In this document: piece by piece, positions 30,023-39,829 of the stretch
Position numbering within the stretch: position 1 is the stretch's first letter
Layout of the letters: every line of letters begins with the position of its first letter
From: Lentisalinibacter salinarum
GTDB lineage: Bacteria; Pseudomonadota; Gammaproteobacteria; Steroidobacterales; Woeseiaceae
DNA: 64,000 nucleotides
NCBI RefSeq assembly: GCF_040706555.1
Contig: NZ_JAPDRH010000002.1
Coordinates: 62,001 to 126,000 of the forward strand
Direction: 5' to 3'
Position numbers and translations under genes: made by a program
The notes under the pieces: model-generated
Seen by the model: the letters and a program-made list of their open reading frames with translations, nothing else
Database searches by the model: none
What the model was told of the DNA's origin: nothing

Positions 30023-31669
30023 GTGTCGTCGACAGCCGAAACCGCAGCGAAACCGTCGCCGGTGTCGTCCGGGGAACCGTCGGCGGCGCCGGACCCGGGC
30101 GGCCTGGCGCCGTTCCGCCGGCCCATCTTCCGCTGGCTGTGGGTCGCGCTGCTGGTCTCCACCGTCGGCAGCTGGATGCACGACACCGGCGCCGGCTGGC
30201 TGATGACCTCGCTCGCGCCGGACCCGGTGATGGTGGCGCTGGTGCAGGCGGCCGCCCTGCTGCCTACCTTCCTGCTGGCCCTGCCTGCCGGCGCACTCGC
30301 CGACATCGTCGACCGCCGCCGCTTCCTGCTGTTCGCGCTGAGCTGGCTGATGGTCTCCGCCGGCGTGCTGGGCGTGCTCACCGTCACCGGCAATGTCACG
30401 GCGTGGGGGCTGCTCGCCATGACCTTCGCCATGGGCACCGGCGCGGCGATGATGATGCCCGCCTTCTCCGCGCTCATCCCGGATCTGGTGCCACGCTCCG
30501 AACTGCCCGCCGCAGTCACGCTGAACGGCATCGCGTTCAACGTCTCCCGCGCCATCGGCCCCGTGCTGGCGGGCCTGCTGCTGTCCGCGGCCGGGCCGGG
30601 ATTCGTCTTCCTCATCAATAGCGCGAGCTACCTGGGCGTGCTCGCCGTGATGTTCTTCTCGCGCACGCCGCGGCGCCAGAGCACGCTGCCCAGCGAACGC
30701 TTCTTCGGCGCCGTGCGCATGGGCCTGCGCTACGCCCGGCGCTCCGCCGGGCTGCAGGTGGTCATCGCCCGGGGCATCCTCTACTTCGTGCTGGTAAGCG
30801 CCCCGGTGGCCTTCCTGCCACTGATCGTGCGCGAGGAGATGGGCGCCGGCCCGGAGGTCTACGGACGGCTCCTCGGCGCGGTGGGCGTCGGCGCCGTCCT
30901 GATCGGCCTCAACCTGGCGCGGCTGCGCCGCTTTCTGTCCGACGACGCGCTGGTGACGCTGGGCTCGGCGGGCACCATCGCCGCCGCCCTGGCCCTGGCC
31001 TTCGTCCGCGACGCCTGGTGGCTGGCACCGGCCATGCTGTTGCTGGGAGCCTCCTGGGTCTCGGTGCTGTCCACGCTGCAGGTGGTCGCGCAGCTCTCCC
31101 TGCCCGAGTGGGTGCGCGCCCGCGGGCTGGCCGTCTTCCTGGCGAGCTTCATGGGCACCGTCGCCGGCGCGGCGGCTTTCTGGGGCAAGATCGCATCGCT
31201 GACGTCGCTGTCCGAGGCGCTGGTGTACGCCGCGGTCGTCGGCCTGGTCGGCCTCGCGCTCGGCGTGCCGCTGAACATGCGCCGCTACGCCAGCGCCGAT
31301 CCGACGCTCGTGACCCCCATTCCCGATCCCAGCGTGCCATTCACGATCCAGCAGGACCAGGGGCCCGTGCTGGTGGAGATCCGTTACGAGATCGATCCGG
31401 CGGACGCCGACGATTTCGCCGCCGCCATGCAGCCGGTACGCAAGCTCCGGCTGCGCAACGGCGCCATTACCTGGGGGCTGTTCCAGGACACCGAGGACGA
31501 GCGGCTGTTCGTGGAAGTGTTCGTGGACGAATCCTGGCTGGAACACCTGCGCCAGCACCGCCGGCTGACCCGGGGCGACATGGAGGTGCTCGCCGCCGCC
31601 TTTCGCTACCACCGCGGCGAGGAACGCCCGCGGGTCTCGCATCGCATCGCGCGGCAGCGCCGGGGCTGA
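30023..31669 (+). CDS. MFS transporter of the MFS_3 (enterobactin-exporter-like) family
   Basis: A 548-residue protein: about 12 membrane segments starting RWLWVALLVSTVGSWMHDTGAGWLM, then a soluble C-terminal domain (about residues 435-548) including EIRYEIDPADADDFAAAMQPVRKLRLRNGAITWGLFQDTEDERLFVEVFVDESWLEHLRQH, an ABM-like fold typical of MFS_3 members. The GTG at 30023 follows GAGGAG. Substrate unknown; exporters of siderophores and small effectors occur in this family. It is followed after one base by the MobA-like gene. Confidence 0.87.
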   Translation: MSSTAETAAKPSPVSSGEPSAAPDPGGLAPFRRPIFRWLWVALLVSTVGSWMHDTGAGWLMTSLAPDPVMVALVQAAALLPTFLLALPAGALADIVDRRRFLLFALSWLMVSAGVLGVLTVTGNVTAWGLLAMTFAMGTGAAMMMPAFSALIPDLVPRSELPAAVTLNGIAFNVSRAIGPVLAGLLLSAAGPGFVFLINSASYLGVLAVMFFSRTPRRQSTLPSERFFGAVRMGLRYARRSAGLQVVIARGILYFVLVSAPVAFLPLIVREEMGAGPEVYGRLLGAVGVGAVLIGLNLARLRRFLSDDALVTLGSAGTIAAALALAFVRDAWWLAPAMLLLGASWVSVLSTLQVVAQLSLPEWVRARGLAVFLASFMGTVAGAAAFWGKIASLTSLSEALVYAAVVGLVGLALGVPLNMRRYASADPTLVTPIPDPSVPFTIQQDQGPVLVEIRYEIDPADADDFAAAMQPVRKLRLRNGAITWGLFQDTEDERLFVEVFVDESWLEHLRQHRRLTRGDMEVLAAAFRYHRGEERPRVSHRIARQRRG

Positions 31670-31670
31670 C

Positions 31671-32306
31671 GTGAGTGCGCGCGACCCGTTGCTGTTCGCA
31701 TTGGTCCTGGCCGCCGGCGGCTCGCGCCGGTTGGGCGCGCCGAAGCAGCTGCTGACCTTCGGCGGCGAAGCACTGGTGCGGCGCGCGCTGCGCCTGGCCG
31801 CCGGCCCCTGCGGCGGCCGCAGCCTGCTCGTGCTCGGCGCTGAATATACGCGGGTGCTGGAAGCCGCCGGCGAGGTGGCGCGCTACTTCGTGGTGAACGA
31901 GCACTGGCAGCGGGGCCTGTCCAGCTCGCTGGTTCTGGGAGTCGAGTGCCTGCCGGACGATTGCGACGGCCTGCTGGTGTTGCTCACCGACCAGCCCCTG
32001 GTCGACGAGACCGACCTCGCCCGCCTGGCGGCAGCCTGGCGCAGCCGCCCGGATGCCATCGCGGCCAGCCGTTATGGGGGCCGCGGCGGCAATGAGTGCG
32101 GCGATGACGGTGGCGATATTCTCGGCGTCCCGGCCATCTTCCCGCGCCGGCTGTTCCCGGAGCTGCGCGCACTCACCGGCGACCGGGGCGCCCGGCCGCT
32201 GATCGAACGGCACCGGCACGAGGTGATCGCGGTGGAATGCCGGCGGGCTGCCACGGACATCGACACGCCGGCCGACGCGGCAGCGCTCGCGCGGGAGGGA
32301 GGCTAG
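31671..32306 (+). CDS. MobA-like nucleotidyltransferase (MocA/CoxL-associated type)
   Basis: A 211-residue NTP-transferase with the N-terminal signature LVLAAGGSRRLGAPKQLLTFGGEALVRRALRLA, then LSSSLVLGVECLP and LLVLLTDQPLVDETDLARLAAAW. This resembles MocA (molybdopterin cytidylyltransferase) more than MobA. GTG start one base after the MFS stop. It overlaps the 3' end of moaE by 4 bases on the opposite strand, keeping it beside the molybdopterin genes, which supports a cofactor role. Confidence 0.87.
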   Translation: MSARDPLLFALVLAAGGSRRLGAPKQLLTFGGEALVRRALRLAAGPCGGRSLLVLGAEYTRVLEAAGEVARYFVVNEHWQRGLSSSLVLGVECLPDDCDGLLVLLTDQPLVDETDLARLAAAWRSRPDAIAASRYGGRGGNECGDDGGDILGVPAIFPRRLFPELRALTGDRGARPLIERHRHEVIAVECRRAATDIDTPADAAALAREGG

Positions 32307-32761
32307 CCGGCCGACGCCGATTCGTGCTGGTGGCCGGCGGCGCAGCGCTCGCAGTTGACCCAGCCCGAGTCACCGTCGGTGTAATACTCTTTCTTCCAGA
32401 TCGGCAGCCGCACCTTCACCTCGTCGATGATGTAGCGGCACGCGGCGAAAGCCTCGTCCCGGTGGGGCGAGACGACGCCCACCCAGACCGCGTAATCGCC
32501 GATCTCGAGCATGCCGGTACGATGCACGCAGTGCGCGGAGAGGATGGGCCAGCGCTCGCAGGCCTCGGCGATGATGCGCGCGCCCTCCTTCTCCGCCAGC
32601 GGGGCATAGGCCTCGTACTCGAGCCGCTCGACTGCCCGGCCCTCGTTCCGGTTGCGCACGCGTCCCTCGAAGCCGACGAACGCTCCGGCGCCCGGCTCCG
32701 TGAGCGCAGCGCCGAGCTCGCCGGGCACAATCGGGTGAGGGCTTATCACCACTTCGCTCAT
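32303..32761 (-). CDS. moaE: molybdopterin synthase catalytic subunit MoaE
   Basis: A 152-residue large subunit of molybdopterin synthase, which inserts dithiolene sulfur into precursor Z (cPMP). Motifs: GAFVGFEGRVRNRNEGRAVERLEYEAYAPLAEKE, HRTGMLEIGDYAVWVGVVSPHRDEAF and IIDEVKVRLPIWKKEYYTDG with the catalytic Lys pair. The C-terminus carries an extra CERCAAGHQHESASAG with two Cys and two His, which could bind metal. ATG overlaps the moaD stop by 3 bases (ATGA). Confidence 0.95.
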   Translation of the reverse strand: MSEVVISPHPIVPGELGAALTEPGAGAFVGFEGRVRNRNEGRAVERLEYEAYAPLAEKEGARIIAEACERWPILSAHCVHRTGMLEIGDYAVWVGVVSPHRDEAFAACRYIIDEVKVRLPIWKKEYYTDGDSGWVNCERCAAGHQHESASAG

Positions 32762-33003
32762 CCGCCCGCCACCGGTGGGAAAAGCAGCACCGTGTCCCCG
32801 TCCTTCAGCGGCGTCGTCCAGTCGGCCATCTCGTCGTTGATGGCCACCTTGCAGTGTCCGCGGGGCTCCGCCGAGCCGTGGCGGTCGCGAAGCGCTTCGA
32901 AGAGATCGGCGGCGGTGTCCGCCTCGGTCTCCAGCGCTTCCTCTGCCCTGCCCGCGCGCTCCCTGAAGGCGGCGAAGTAACGCACCGTTACCTGCTTGCT
33001 CAT
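32758..33003 (-). CDS. moaD: molybdopterin synthase sulfur carrier subunit MoaD
   Basis: A ubiquitin-like protein of 81 residues ending in the required Gly-Gly (PPVAGG), which is thiocarboxylated. VTVRYFAAFRERAG and VAINDEMADWTTPLKDGDTVLLFPP are typical. I prefer the ATG at 33003, preceded by GGATGG, over an upstream TTG at 33018. It lies 18 bases after moaC. Confidence 0.94.
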   Translation of the reverse strand: MSKQVTVRYFAAFRERAGRAEEALETEADTAADLFEALRDRHGSAEPRGHCKVAINDEMADWTTPLKDGDTVLLFPPVAGG

Positions 33004-33021
33004 GCGTTCGCCATCCAACGG

Positions 33022-33507
33022 TCAGTCCTCGTGATGAAAGTCACTTTTGCCTCCGGTCTTCGCGATCAGCCGGGTCTCGCCGATCACGATGTCGTGGGAC
33101 AGTGCCTTGCACATGTCGTAGACGGTGAGCGCCGCCACGCTGGCGCCGGTGAGCGCTTCCATCTCCACGCCCGTCTTCGCCGTGATGCGGCAGCGGCAGG
33201 TGATGGCGAGCGTCGCCGGATCGCGCACCTCGATCTCGATATCGCAGTCGTCCAGGCCGAGCGGATGGCAGAAAGGTATCAGCTCATGGGTGCGCTTGGC
33301 CGCCATGACTCCCGCCACGACTGCGGTGGCGAACACCGGACCCTTGGCCGTACTCAGCTCGCCGTCGGCCAGACGGGACGCCACGGCCTCCGGCAGCCTC
33401 ACCAGCGTGCGTGCGACCGCTTCCCGCCGGGTGACGGCCTTGCCGCCGACGTCGACCATGCGCGGCCGGCCCCGTTCGTCGATGTGACTGAGATCGGATG
33501 CTCCCAC
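33022..33507 (-). CDS. moaC: cyclic pyranopterin monophosphate synthase MoaC
   Basis: A 161-residue enzyme that converts the MoaA product to cPMP in molybdopterin synthesis. Motifs: LSHIDERGRPRMVDVGGKAVTRREAVA, KRTHELIPFCHPLGLDDCDIEIEV, TGVEMEALTGASVAALTVYDMCKALSH and the C-terminal KTGGKSDF. The start is GTG with GGGAAG upstream. It sits between moaA and moaD. Confidence 0.96.
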   Translation of the reverse strand: MGASDLSHIDERGRPRMVDVGGKAVTRREAVARTLVRLPEAVASRLADGELSTAKGPVFATAVVAGVMAAKRTHELIPFCHPLGLDDCDIEIEVRDPATLAITCRCRITAKTGVEMEALTGASVAALTVYDMCKALSHDIVIGETRLIAKTGGKSDFHHED

Positions 33508-33529
33508 TGCTCGCTTCCCGGCTGACTAC

Positions 33530-34570
33530 CTAACCGCCGATTCGGTACATCTCGACCTTGCGCAGGACGTGGGCCTGGGCCGCGCCCGGCGTGCGCAGCT
33601 CGCTGTACCGATCGGCGCGCTGCAGCCATATCCTGCGGATTATATCGGTAATCTCGTCCACGTCCGCACCGTCGCGGAGCGCCTCGCGCAGGTCGGTCCC
33701 GTGGCTGGCGAACAGACAGGTATACAACGTGCCGTCCGCCGACAGCCGCGCACGATTGCAGGAGCCGCAGAACGGCTCGGTCACGCTCGAGATGAAACCG
33801 ATCTCGCCTGCGCCGTCCTCGTACACGTAGCGCCGGGCCACCTCGCCGGCATAGTTGCGGCCCACGGGCCGCAGCGGCCAGCGCTCCGTGATCCGGGCGA
33901 GCAGCTCCCGCGAGGGCACGACCTGGTCCATGCGCCAGCCGTTGCGGTTGCCGACGTCCATGTACTCGATCAGTCGGACAATATGGCCGGTACCGCGGAA
34001 GTACTCGAGCAATTCCGGCACAGTCCCGTCGTTGACGCCCTTCTGGATGACCGCATTGATCTTCACCGGCGCCAGTCCCGCCTCGTCCGCCGCGCGGATG
34101 CCCTCCAGCACGTCGTCGAGCCGGCCCCGGCCGCCACTCATGCGCCGGAATACGGTCGGGTCCAGGCTGTCCAGGCTGATCGTGACCCGGGAGAGTCCGG
34201 CCTCGGCCAGACGGCGGGCCACCGGGGCCAGCAGCATCCCGTTGGTCGTCAGCGCCAGGTCCGTCACGCCCGGGATGTCGGCGAGAAGCGCCACCAGCTC
34301 CGGCAGCCGCTTCTCCAGCAGGGGCTCGCCGCCCGTCAGCCGCAGCTTCGTCGCACCCAGACTCGCCGCGGCGCGTGCGACCCGGTGAATCTCGTCGAAC
34401 GTAAGGCGCTCGCGCCGTTTCAGGAACTGGTAATCCGCGTGGAACGTCGATGCCGGCATGCAATAGGGGCAACGGAAATTGCAGCGGTCCAGCACCGAGA
34501 TGCGCAGGTCGCGCAGCGGCCGCGCCAGGGCGTCGGTGACTACGGGTGTCTGCGGTGTGCCGCGGGTCAT
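33530..34570 (-). CDS. moaA: GTP 3',8-cyclase MoaA (radical SAM)
   Basis: A 346-residue first enzyme of molybdopterin synthesis. The radical-SAM cluster motif is CNFRCPYC (Cys30, Cys34, Cys37), followed by LRLTGGEPLL; the C-terminal cluster motif is CGSCNRARLSADGTLYTC, and the chain ends in the functional Gly-Gly (YRIGG). I start at ATG 34570; a longer frame to 34687 adds 39 residues lacking family support. The moaA-moaC-moaD-moaE order on one strand looks like one operon. Confidence 0.96.
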   Translation of the reverse strand: MTRGTPQTPVVTDALARPLRDLRISVLDRCNFRCPYCMPASTFHADYQFLKRRERLTFDEIHRVARAAASLGATKLRLTGGEPLLEKRLPELVALLADIPGVTDLALTTNGMLLAPVARRLAEAGLSRVTISLDSLDPTVFRRMSGGRGRLDDVLEGIRAADEAGLAPVKINAVIQKGVNDGTVPELLEYFRGTGHIVRLIEYMDVGNRNGWRMDQVVPSRELLARITERWPLRPVGRNYAGEVARRYVYEDGAGEIGFISSVTEPFCGSCNRARLSADGTLYTCLFASHGTDLREALRDGADVDEITDIIRRIWLQRADRYSELRTPGAAQAHVLRKVEMYRIGG

Positions 34571-34868
34571 GCGTCTGTGTCTGCCTCTGCCGTAAAGGCG
34601 TAACCATAGCACGGCCGCGGGAGCCGATGTGGAGCCGCAGGCCGGCCGCCGGAACACAGCTTCTGTCCGGATTTCCGCGGGGTTCACCGCATTGTTGTGC
34701 AGTGCAATATAATGCTATTCTGCCGGGGTTGAGGGGGTCCCGGGCGTACGGCCGGGACTGTTTCGGCGGCCGCCTCCGCAGCGGCCGCAGCGGCCGTTGC
34801 GTGCCCGACCGGGCGCGGCCGCGGACACGGGGTCTCGCACCCCCAATTGTCAGTATCAGGACAGCACC
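34571..34868. other. intergenic stretch between moaA and the acyl-CoA dehydrogenase
   Basis: This 298-base gap between divergent genes holds no supportable gene. It contains a perfect -10 hexamer (TATAAT, 34708-34713), a perfect 7-bp hairpin (34737-34758) and a GC-rich stretch with repeated GCGGCCGC-like blocks (about 34765-34798). It probably carries promoters for both directions and the leader of the acyl-CoA dehydrogenase operon. Confidence 0.6.
34708..34758 (+). promoter_or_regulatory. candidate promoter and leader hairpin of acyl-CoA dehydrogenase operon
   Basis: TATAAT at 34708-34713 is the best -10 in the gap; no strong -35 is visible at 17-bp spacing, so an activator may be needed. 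TGCAGTGCA overlaps just upstream. A 7-bp stem GTCCCGG/CCGGGAC (34737-34743, 34752-34758) with an 8-base loop lies about 15-20 bases after the presumed transcription start, in a leader of about 150 bases. Confidence 0.4.
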
Positions 34869-36071
<1,203 letters not shown>

Positions 36072-36103
36072 AGCCGGTCGCCCCTTAAGCGGAGATATCG
36101 AGC

Positions 36104-37237
36104 ATGGACTTTGCAATCACCGAAGAACAGTCACTGCTGCAGGACAGCGTGGCGAAATTCATCGACAACGACTACGACTTCGAGAAGCGCATGAAGCACT
36201 CGGAGAGCGAGCTGGGCTACAGCGCCGAGGACTGGCAGGAGTTCGCCAATCTGGGCTGGACCGCCGTGCCCTTCCCCGAGGAGGACGGCGGGCTGGACGG
36301 CGGCCCGGTGGAGCTGATGCTGATCATGGAGCAGTTCGGCCGCGGCCTGGTCGTCGAGCCCTACCTCGCCAGCATCGTGCTCGCCGGCGGCGCGCTGAGG
36401 CGCACCGCCGACGACGCGCAGAAGGCCGACTGGCTCATGCCGCTGATCGAGGGATCCAAGACCGGCGCCCTCGCCTACCTGGAGCCCCAGAGCCGCTACC
36501 GTCTCGCCGACGTGGCGCTGAGCGCCAAGAAGGACGGTGACGATTACGTGCTGAACGGCGAGAAGGGAGTGGTGCTGAACGGCGCCACGGCCGACGTGCT
36601 CGTGGTGAGTGCGCGCACGGCGGGCGGCCAGAAGGACGAGGACGGCATCAGCCTGTTCGTCCTCGCCGCGGACAGCGACGGCATCAAGCGACGCGGCTAT
36701 GCCACCGTCGACGGCCAGAAGGGTGCGGAGATCAAGTTCAAGGACGTCCGCGTGCCCGCCGCGCAGCTGCTCGGCGAGGAAGGCAAGGCGTACCCGGTTC
36801 TGCAGTCGGTGATCCAGGAGGCCACGCTGGCCGTCTGCGCCGAGGCCGTGGGCATCATGGAGAAGCTGAACCATAAAACCCTGGAGTACACCAGGAGCCG
36901 GGTCCAGTTCGGCGTGCCCATCGCCGCATTCCAGGCGCTACAGCACCGCATGGTGGAGATGTTCATGCTCTACGAGCAGACCAAGTCGCTGCTGCTCTGG
37001 GCCGTGATGGCCCAGGAGAGCGAGGACGCCGACGAGGCCCGCCGGGCGATCAGCGCCATCAAGTACCAGGTGGGCACGGCCGGCCGGAAGATCGGCGAGG
37101 AAGCCATCCAGCTGCACGGCGGCATGGGCGTCAGCTGGGAGATGGACGTCGCTCACTACTTCAAGCGGCTGACCGTGATCAACACGCTGTTCGGCAACGC
37201 CGACTTCCACGTCGAGCGCTACGCCGGCCTGATGTGA
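36104..37237 (+). CDS. acyl-CoA dehydrogenase, small-subunit-like (PimD type)
   Basis: A 377-residue acyl-CoA dehydrogenase-fold protein that matches the second subunit of heteromeric enzymes. It has MDFAITEEQSLLQDSVAKFI, LEPQSRY, NGEKGVVLNGATADVLVVSARTAGG, and a C-terminal QLHGGMGVSWEMDVAHYFKRLTVINTLFGN. Catalytic residues are less clear than in its partner, so it likely completes a shared FAD site rather than acting alone. Close spacing supports a heterotetramer. Confidence 0.9.
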   Translation: MDFAITEEQSLLQDSVAKFIDNDYDFEKRMKHSESELGYSAEDWQEFANLGWTAVPFPEEDGGLDGGPVELMLIMEQFGRGLVVEPYLASIVLAGGALRRTADDAQKADWLMPLIEGSKTGALAYLEPQSRYRLADVALSAKKDGDDYVLNGEKGVVLNGATADVLVVSARTAGGQKDEDGISLFVLAADSDGIKRRGYATVDGQKGAEIKFKDVRVPAAQLLGEEGKAYPVLQSVIQEATLAVCAEAVGIMEKLNHKTLEYTRSRVQFGVPIAAFQALQHRMVEMFMLYEQTKSLLLWAVMAQESEDADEARRAISAIKYQVGTAGRKIGEEAIQLHGGMGVSWEMDVAHYFKRLTVINTLFGNADFHVERYAGLM

Positions 37238-37251
37238 ACCACCGGGAGCGC

Positions 37252-37318
37252 GGATGCCCGCGGCGCGCGGCCGCGGGCATCCCCTCGCCGACCTGCCTCT
37301 CCTGACCTGCCTCTCCTG
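37252..37318. repeat. 12-bp perfect hairpin plus 14-bp tandem repeat
   Basis: GGATGCCCGCGG (37252-37263) pairs perfectly with CCGCGGGCATCC (37271-37282) across a 7-base loop. Immediately after, the 14-mer ACCTGCCTCTCCTG occurs twice in a row (37291-37304, 37305-37318). No T run follows the hairpin, so it is not a classical terminator. The element separates the dehydrogenase pair from the queuosine-precursor transporter. Confidence 0.8.
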
Positions 37319-37333
37319 AGCTGCGGATAGTCC

Positions 37334-38086
37334 ATGTTCCCCGAAGCACTGTCCGCGTTCTTCGCCGAGAATCAGGAGGCGCTCTGGCTGACCACGCTGG
37401 TCGCCGACCTCGCCTTCACCGTGATCCTGTTCCGCCTGTTCGGCCGGGCCGGGCTGCAGGCCGCGATCGTCACCGCGATCATCCTGGCCAATCTGCAGGG
37501 GCCGAAGCTCACCGAGATATTCGGCCTGCAGACCAGCCTCGGCGTGATCTTCTACTCCAGCATCTTCTTCGCCACGGACGTCCTGAGCGAGAACTACGGG
37601 CGCAGGGCGGCCAACCAGGCGGTGCGGCTGGGGTTCTTCGTCAGCGTGATCATCGTCATCATGCTGAGCCTCGGCCTGCAGTACCTGCCGTCCACCGACC
37701 CGAAGACCGCGGCATTCTCCCGGGACGTCCACGAGGCCTTCGTCACCATCCTCGACTTCACGCCCCGCTTCGTGGCGGGCTCGCTGCTCGCCTACCTCAT
37801 CAGCCAGAGCTTCGACGTGTGGGCCTTCCACCGCATCCGCCAGGCGACCGGCGGGCGCTGGCTCTGGCTGCGCAACAACGGCTCGACCATGGCCTCCCAG
37901 GCGCTGGACACCACGCTGTACTCGCTGGTGGTGTGGTGGGGCGTCGTCGACCTCGTCACCGCCCTGCAGCTGGGCGCCGCCAAGTACGTGTTCAAGCTCG
38001 CCATCGCCGTCATCGATACACCGTTCATCTACTGGGCGCGCTGGTGGCACCGTTCCCGGCGCACGGCGGATCCCGCCGCCGCCTGA
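37334..38086 (+). CDS. queuosine precursor transporter (YhhQ/DUF165 family)
   Basis: A 250-residue membrane protein with about six to seven hydrophobic segments. The family signature SIFFATDVLSENYGRRAANQAVRLGFF is present, with DVWAFHRIRQATGGRWLWLRNNGSTMASQALDT downstream. E. coli YhhQ imports queuine precursors (preQ0/preQ1) for tRNA modification. The family assignment is firm; specificity is inferred. No que genes are adjacent and no preQ1 riboswitch was recognised. Confidence 0.93.
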   Translation: MFPEALSAFFAENQEALWLTTLVADLAFTVILFRLFGRAGLQAAIVTAIILANLQGPKLTEIFGLQTSLGVIFYSSIFFATDVLSENYGRRAANQAVRLGFFVSVIIVIMLSLGLQYLPSTDPKTAAFSRDVHEAFVTILDFTPRFVAGSLLAYLISQSFDVWAFHRIRQATGGRWLWLRNNGSTMASQALDTTLYSLVVWWGVVDLVTALQLGAAKYVFKLAIAVIDTPFIYWARWWHRSRRTADPAAA

Positions 38087-38144
38087 CTGCCCGACCGCGG
38101 CTGGGGTAAGCTAGACGCCTCGTATCGAGGGAGAGCGTGCAGCG

Positions 38145-38939
38145 ATGGCTTCCGGCGTCGTCACCATCACTACGGACTTCGGCCACAAGGGGCCTTTCGT
38201 CGGCGTCATGAAGGGGGTGATCCTGGCGCGCTTCCGTGACGCGAAGATCGTCGACCTCACCCACGAGATCCCGGTGCACTGGCCCGCGGAGGCCGGTTTC
38301 TGGCTGCAGCGCTCGTATTACTACTTCTCGCCGGGCACCGTGCACGTGGCGGTGGTGGACCCCGGCGTGGGCACCGAGCGCGACATCATCGTGGCCGAGG
38401 CTGACCGCCATGTCTTCCTCGCACCGGACAACGGCCTGCTGGCGCCCCTGCTGGACACGGTCGCCGACGCCGCGGTCCACCGCGTGGACGCCGCCGGCCT
38501 GGACTCCCTGTCGCTGCCGCCGGCCAGCGCCACCTTCCACGGCCGGGACATCTTCGCGCCGCTGGCCGCGGAACTCGCGTCGGGACGGGTGGCGCCGTCG
38601 GATCTCGGGCCCCGGGCGGACGACTGGACGCCGGGCTGGCTGGACGAGCCGGAGAGCGCCAACGGCCGTGTCGTCGGCGTCGTGGTGACGGTGGACAACT
38701 TCGGCAACCTGATCACGAACATCGGCGAGGAATACCTGGAGAGCTTCGAACGGCCGCTGGTCCTCGCCGGCGGCCACGAGTTCGAATTGCGGGAGACCTA
38801 CGGGCGCTCGAAACCCGGCGAGTATCTCGCCCTGGTCAATTCCTTCGGGGTGCTGGAGATCGCGCGGGCGGAGTCGAGCGCCGCCGCCGGACTCGGTCTG
38901 GACCGGGGTGCGCCGGTGCGCATCATGGAAGCCGGCTGA
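38145..38939 (+). CDS. SAM hydrolase (DUF62, SAM-dependent halogenase-like family)
   Basis: A 264-residue member of the fluorinase/chlorinase-like superfamily that in most bacteria hydrolyses S-adenosylmethionine to adenosine and methionine. Motifs: VTITTDFGHKGPFVGVMKGVI with the catalytic Asp, THEIPVHWP, HVAVVDPGVGTERDIIVAEAD, APDNGLLAPL, FHGRDIFAPLAAELASG and DNFGNLITNI. A true halogenase is unlikely; halogenases carry a distinctive insert I do not see. GAGGGAGAGCG precedes the ATG. Confidence 0.9.
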   Translation: MASGVVTITTDFGHKGPFVGVMKGVILARFRDAKIVDLTHEIPVHWPAEAGFWLQRSYYYFSPGTVHVAVVDPGVGTERDIIVAEADRHVFLAPDNGLLAPLLDTVADAAVHRVDAAGLDSLSLPPASATFHGRDIFAPLAAELASGRVAPSDLGPRADDWTPGWLDEPESANGRVVGVVVTVDNFGNLITNIGEEYLESFERPLVLAGGHEFELRETYGRSKPGEYLALVNSFGVLEIARAESSAAAGLGLDRGAPVRIMEAG

Positions 38940-39013
38940 CCGTACGCGGCTAACACTCCGCGCCGAAACCGTACTACCATCCCGGCTCTTTCCGACGTCG
39001 ACGCCACCCATTC

Positions 39014-39829
39014 ATGCCGAACGAAAACCCCCGCAGCGATGGCGAATACCTGAATACCCTGGCACGGGGGCTGACGGTGCTGCGCTCGTTCACGAAGGAA
39101 CGTCCCGAGATGAGCCTCAGCGAGGTCGCCGCCGCCACCTCGCTCAGCCCGGCCGTCGCCCGGCGCTGCCTGAACACGCTGGTGCACCTGGGTTACGTGG
39201 GCAAGAAAGGCAAGCGCTTCCTGCTGACGCCGGAGGTGATCGGCTTCGCCTCGGCGTTCCTCGAGTCCATGAACGTGGAGGAAGTCATCCGGCCGTACCT
39301 GCAGGAGGTACGCGACCGCACCGGCGACAGCTCGTCGCTGGCCGTCCTGTCCCGGCAGAACATCCTCTACCTGGTGCACGTGTCCACGAACCGCATGGTG
39401 CGGCTGGCCGCCGGCGTCGGCACCCGCTTCCCCGCGTACTGCACCTCACTCGGCCGCGTGCTGCTCGCCCACCAGCCCGACGGCGTGCTCGAGTCGCTGC
39501 TCGCCGAAATGCGGCCGGAGAAGTTCACCGACAAGACCGAGACCTCAGTGCCGAGGCTGCGCGAGATACTGCAAGAAGTCCGCGGTCGTGGCTACGCCTC
39601 CATCCAGGACGAGCTCGACTACGGCATCGTCTCGGTGGCGGTACCGGTGCGCATGGACGACGGCACCGTGATCGCGGCCATCAACTGCTCGACGGCCACG
39701 ACCCGGGTGAACGAGGCGGAGATGGTGGAGACCCGGCTGCCGCACCTGCGCAGCGCCGCCGAGCGCATCGAGACCGAGCTGCGCCGCTACCCGGTGCTGG
39801 TCCACTCAATCCGCGGCGCCGGGGACTGA
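39014..39829 (+). CDS. IclR-family transcriptional regulator (PcaR/PobR-like)
   Basis: A 271-residue regulator with an N-terminal winged helix-turn-helix (LARGLTVLRSFTKERPEMSLSEVAAATSLSPAVARRCLNTLVHLGYV) and an IclR effector domain (about residues 90-255) including YLVHVSTNRMVRLAAGVGTRFPAYCTSLGRVLLAH. PcaR and PobR of this subgroup sense aromatic-pathway intermediates. Its 3' end overlaps the alpha/beta hydrolase gene by 24 bases. It probably controls the divergent arms around 41.5 kb, where a long palindrome sits; that link is inferred. Confidence 0.93.
   Translation: MPNENPRSDGEYLNTLARGLTVLRSFTKERPEMSLSEVAAATSLSPAVARRCLNTLVHLGYVGKKGKRFLLTPEVIGFASAFLESMNVEEVIRPYLQEVRDRTGDSSSLAVLSRQNILYLVHVSTNRMVRLAAGVGTRFPAYCTSLGRVLLAHQPDGVLESLLAEMRPEKFTDKTETSVPRLREILQEVRGRGYASIQDELDYGIVSVAVPVRMDDGTVIAAINCSTATTRVNEAEMVETRLPHLRSAAERIETELRRYPVLVHSIRGAGD

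Noticed and set aside
37238..37333. preQ1 riboswitch before the queuosine-precursor transporter
   Set aside because: The gap holds a long GC hairpin and a tandem repeat but not the short A-rich aptamer core of known preQ1 classes.
38145..38939. True fluorinase or chlorinase
   Set aside because: The DUF62 family is mostly SAM hydrolases. I see no halogenase-specific loop, and no natural-product genes surround it.
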